From NCBI GenBank assembly GCA_025457665.1, contig JALOTY010000024.1, positions 1-45,103 of the forward strand: 45,103 nt of DNA. The letters run 5' to 3'. The notes beneath the pieces are model-generated. The model had not been told where the DNA came from. It saw only the letters and a list, made by a program, of their open reading frames with translations, and did not search any database. Made by a program: the position numbers and the translations under genes. This DNA comes from Akkermansiaceae bacterium. Lineage in GTDB: Bacteria > Verrucomicrobiota > Verrucomicrobiia > Verrucomicrobiales > Akkermansiaceae. Below are positions 42,413 through 45,103 of this stretch, one piece after another (the stretch's first letter is position 1; every line of letters starts with the position of its first letter).

Positions 42413-43965
42413 AAAAACTCATCCTCATTCTGGGCGATCAGCTCGATTCCCAAAGCGCGGCCATCGCCACCGCGACACCCGGACATGACGTGCTTTGGAT
42501 GGCCGAAGCCAAAGAGGAGTCCACGCATGTCTGGTCCCACAAACAACGCATCGTCCTCTTCCTCTCGGCCATGCGGCATTTCCGGGATGAGTTGTTAGAA
42601 AAGGGGCACAAGGTCGATTACACCCCGCTCGATCAACGCCAGCATGGCGGCAGCCTCTCCACGGAACTTGCCAAAGCGATCCGTCGTCACAAGCCGGAGC
42701 GGGTCGTCATGGTGGAGCCGGGAGAACACCGCGTGCTCGTGGACATCCGCCAGACCTGTGAGTCCGCCAAGGTCCCCTTGGAAGTACTCGCGGACCGCCA
42801 TTTCCTTTGTTCCATCGATGAATTCCGTGCCCATGCCCACGGCCGCAAGTCGCTCCGCATGGAGTTCTTTTATCGGGAAATGAGAAAACGTCACGGCGTG
42901 CTCATGGAGGGCGATCAACCGGTCGGCGGGGCGTGGAATTTCGACCCCGAGAACCGCAAGAGTTTCGGAAAGTCCGGCCCAACAGGGCTGACCCCGCCTG
43001 AAATCCCGGAGCCCGACGCAACCACCCGCGAGGTCATCGATCTCGTCGAAAAACATTTCCCCACCCACCCCGGCTCCCTGGCCACGTTCCCCTGGCCCGT
43101 CAATCGCAGCCAGGCCTTGAAACGCCTGCGGATCTTCATCGACCGCATCCTCCCGAACTTCGGCGATTTCCAGGATGCGATGTGGACGAAGCAGCCCTGG
43201 CTCCACCATTCCCTGCTGGCTTCATCGCTCAACTTGAAACTCCTCCATCCCCGTGAGGTCATCGCCGCCGCCGAAGATGCCTGGCGCGCCGGCAAGGCGC
43301 CGCTCGCCGCCACAGAGGGATTCATCCGCCAGATCCTCGGCTGGCGAGAATACGTCCGGGGGATCTACTGGCTGCACATGCCGGAATATCTCGATCGCAA
43401 TGCGCTCGATGCAGATCAGGATCTCCCGGATTTCTACTGGAATGGTCGTACTTCGATGCGATGTCTTTCCGAGTCCATCGGCCAGACCCTGGAGTTCGGC
43501 TACGCCCACCACATCCAGAGGCTCATGGTCACCGGGCTCTATGCGCTTCTCCTCGGAGTTCGTCCGCGGGCGGTTCACGAATGGTATCTCGCGATTTATG
43601 TCGATGCCGTGGAATGGGTCGAACTGCCCAACACCTTGGGCATGTCCCAGTTCGCCGATGGTGGCGTCATGGCCTCGAAACCCTACTGCGCCAGCGGAAA
43701 ATACATCCAGCGGATGAGCAACTACTGCCAGTCCTGCCCCTATGATCCGGGCAAGAGGACTGGCCCGAAAGCCTGCCCTTTCACGACACTCTACTGGGAT
43801 TTCCTGCTTCGACACGAACCCGCCCTTGCCGCCAATCCGCGCATGGTCATGCAGGTCCGCAACCTTGCTCGCATCGGCACCGATGAACGGGAGAAAATCC
43901 AGGCGCAGGCCGAAATGCTCCGCTGTAATCCCGCAGGGCCCATCGAGCCGGAGTGGTTCGGTTAG
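42409..43965 (+). CDS. phrB: iron-sulfur (6-4) photolyase / cryptochrome-related protein (FeS-BCP, PhrB type)
   Basis: A 518-residue flavoprotein that repairs UV (6-4) photoproducts with blue light. It begins KLILILGDQLD, typical of the FeS-BCP group and unlike classical CPD photolyases. The 4Fe-4S ligands are Cys352, Cys440, Cys443 and Cys456 (YCQSCPYDPGKRTGPKACPF). Their spacing of 88, 3 and 13 is identical to that known for Agrobacterium PhrB (350, 438, 441, 454). FAD-site blocks such as LGWREYVRGIYWLHMPEY and the SKPYCASGKYIQRMSNYC segment are present. It overlaps the DUF3253 gene (ATGA) and nearly abuts the convergent subtilase gene. The catalytic assignment is strong by family. Confidence 0.93.
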   Translation: MKKLILILGDQLDSQSAAIATATPGHDVLWMAEAKEESTHVWSHKQRIVLFLSAMRHFRDELLEKGHKVDYTPLDQRQHGGSLSTELAKAIRRHKPERVVMVEPGEHRVLVDIRQTCESAKVPLEVLADRHFLCSIDEFRAHAHGRKSLRMEFFYREMRKRHGVLMEGDQPVGGAWNFDPENRKSFGKSGPTGLTPPEIPEPDATTREVIDLVEKHFPTHPGSLATFPWPVNRSQALKRLRIFIDRILPNFGDFQDAMWTKQPWLHHSLLASSLNLKLLHPREVIAAAEDAWRAGKAPLAATEGFIRQILGWREYVRGIYWLHMPEYLDRNALDADQDLPDFYWNGRTSMRCLSESIGQTLEFGYAHHIQRLMVTGLYALLLGVRPRAVHEWYLAIYVDAVEWVELPNTLGMSQFADGGVMASKPYCASGKYIQRMSNYCQSCPYDPGKRTGPKACPFTTLYWDFLLRHEPALAANPRMVMQVRNLARIGTDEREKIQAQAEMLRCNPAGPIEPEWFG

Positions 43966-43971
43966 ATCGCT

Positions 43972-45103
43972 TTATTCGACCACCTCAAGCCGCACCAGAC
44001 AGCGTGGACCGGGAGAGGGAAACTCCGCCGTCACCCAAAGCCTCAGGCTGGCATCGACCTCGGTGGACAAGGATCCCAGAGGGGTTAGCCAATCCGTGCC
44101 GTTTTGACTGATGCGAACTCTCCAGGCCAACCCGTCCTTGCGCTCGAAGGGGTTGGCGAGATCGAATCCCGCAAGGTCCATCGGGAAACGAAGGCTCACC
44201 ATGCCAGTCGCGGCGTCCACGGAAACCTCCATGTTGGCTCGCTCTCCTTCGGGCAATCCATGGAAGGTTTCGATGATGTCCGGCACCCCATTGACGTCCG
44301 CGTCGGTCGCCGTCGGCGGGCTTTCAAACCGACTGGCTGGCGCTTGCAGATCCACTTCCGTGGCCGCCGCCAGAGTGGGTTGATCCGCTCCGGCATATCT
44401 CACCCAGTCCACCGGTTCTTCGACGATTTCCCCTCCGGTCCGATTCATTACACCGCCCCCTTCGCTGGCATCGATCCCCAGCAAGGGCAGCGTCGGCAAG
44501 GGTCCGGGATGCGTCGATCCCATCAGGGCGGATTCGACATCCGCGGGACTGGCTGTCGGGTGGTTTCCCAGGTGGATCAGGCCCGCCGCCGCAGCAAGAG
44601 CGGTCGCGGGACTCGTGCCATCGATTTCGAGAATCCAACTGAAGCCATTCGAAGCCGGCGAAATCGTCGGCACATCAAGTCCCGGTGCGAGAAGATCGAC
44701 GGCGCTTCCGGTATTGGAGAAGGAACAAAGGGAACGATTCGAGTCATGCGCGCCCACACAAATCACGCCATCCATCGATCCATACGAAGCTGGCGGGAAG
44801 CGCGATGCATCGAGCCCGAGATTTCCGGCTGAAACAAACACCGTCAGCCCCTCGGCCAAGGCCGCCTTGAAGGCACTTTCCAAGACATAACTCGTGGTCG
44901 CCATTTCCGTGGAAACAGCCATGCAAATTGCCCCGGGTTTGCCTGGGTTGGCCCGTTGATACTTGACCGCTTCGATGATGGCCTTGGCCAGCAAGGATAC
45001 CGACGAGGTGGTCTCCGTCGGGAAAACATCATAGTTCACAAGTTCCACCCGGGTTTCACTGGCCAGGCCATATTCATGATCGACGACCAGGGCCAACATC
45101 TCC
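43972..45103 (-). CDS. subtilisin-like serine protease (S8), C-terminal part, cut by the window end
   Basis: At least 376 residues; the 5' end lies beyond the window. The visible S8 core has an oxyanion Asn in VSAGNLGLDASRFPPASY and the nucleophile Ser in EIDGTSPATALAAAAGLIHLG. The catalytic Asp and His must be upstream. After the protease the chain continues for about 190 residues with IIETFHGLPEGERANMEVSV and ends as a beta-rich domain (LAWRVRISQNGTDWLTPLGS...CLVRLEVVE). A DxDxDG-like calcium loop (DADVNGVPD) is visible. It is a second secreted subtilase in the window, distinct from that at 36932-38515. It converges on the photolyase gene with six bases between them. Confidence 0.85.
   Translation of the reverse strand, partial: EMLALVVDHEYGLASETRVELVNYDVFPTETTSSVSLLAKAIIEAVKYQRANPGKPGAICMAVSTEMATTSYVLESAFKAALAEGLTVFVSAGNLGLDASRFPPASYGSMDGVICVGAHDSNRSLCSFSNTGSAVDLLAPGLDVPTISPASNGFSWILEIDGTSPATALAAAAGLIHLGNHPTASPADVESALMGSTHPGPLPTLPLLGIDASEGGGVMNRTGGEIVEEPVDWVRYAGADQPTLAAATEVDLQAPASRFESPPTATDADVNGVPDIIETFHGLPEGERANMEVSVDAATGMVSLRFPMDLAGFDLANPFERKDGLAWRVRISQNGTDWLTPLGSLSTEVDASLRLWVTAEFPSPGPRCLVRLEVVE

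Noticed and set aside
1..45103. CRISPR arrays, insertion sequences, rRNA or tRNA genes
   Set aside because: No regularly spaced repeats, transposase motifs or RNA folds were recognised by eye. Weak or divergent copies could be missed without a covariance or profile search.

Overview
The window looks like chromosomal DNA of a Verrucomicrobiota bacterium, probably a Luteolibacter/Haloferula-like member of the Verrucomicrobiales. This placement is inferred. It rests on a GC-rich, Gram-negative gene complement (lipoprotein, outer-membrane barrel, secreted TPR protein), a giant pseudopilin-like protein of the kind I associate with Verrucomicrobia, many ATGA start/stop overlaps, and few Shine-Dalgarno sequences. 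No rRNA, tRNA, CRISPR array or insertion sequence was recognised.

Region 1 (1-5.8 kb): the end of an alpha/beta hydrolase, a full-length glutamate synthase large subunit, and a convergent membrane-anchored protein that looks like a degenerate M28 peptidase. Region 2 (5.97-10.74 kb): a tightly overlapping transition-metal import operon. It holds a TroA-like lipoprotein, a predicted outer-membrane barrel, an ATPase and two permeases, the first fused to a DtxR/MntR-like domain. Region 3 (10.7-13.8 kb, minus): a transmembrane Ser/Thr kinase followed by a NarL-type response regulator. Region 4 (13.9-17.9 kb): RluD-type pseudouridine synthase, D-2-hydroxyacid dehydrogenase and a small protein, then RodA and an anchored small protein.

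Region 5 (17.9-19.2 kb, minus) is the most unusual. A 51-69 residue peptide ending in a tryptophan-rich tail is followed, after a strong intercistronic hairpin, by an isoprenyl-diphosphate-synthase-fold enzyme with both Asp-rich motifs. The arrangement resembles the ComX/ComQ pair of Bacillus (isoprenylated tryptophan pheromone), but no receptor kinase is adjacent.

Region 6 (19.3-22.9 kb): a two-domain secreted carbohydrate esterase, a FabZ-like dehydratase and a PlsC-type acyltransferase. Region 7 (23-30.4 kb): carA-purA-uppS, an NtrC-family regulator and a long secreted TPR protein. Region 8 (30.4-32.6 kb, minus): a small integrase-arm-like protein behind repeated CTGACA words, and a cystathionine-gamma-synthase-like enzyme with a structured leader. 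Region 9 (32.6-40.4 kb): a giant GspK-like pseudopilin, a secreted protein, an anchored subtilase overlapping a C39-like cysteine peptidase, and a prepilin peptidase with a large insertion. Region 10 (40.4-45.1 kb): a 435-base intergenic stretch with strong hairpins, a cysteine desulfurase, a DUF3253 protein with an iron-sulfur (6-4) photolyase, and the C-terminal part of a second subtilase cut by the window end.
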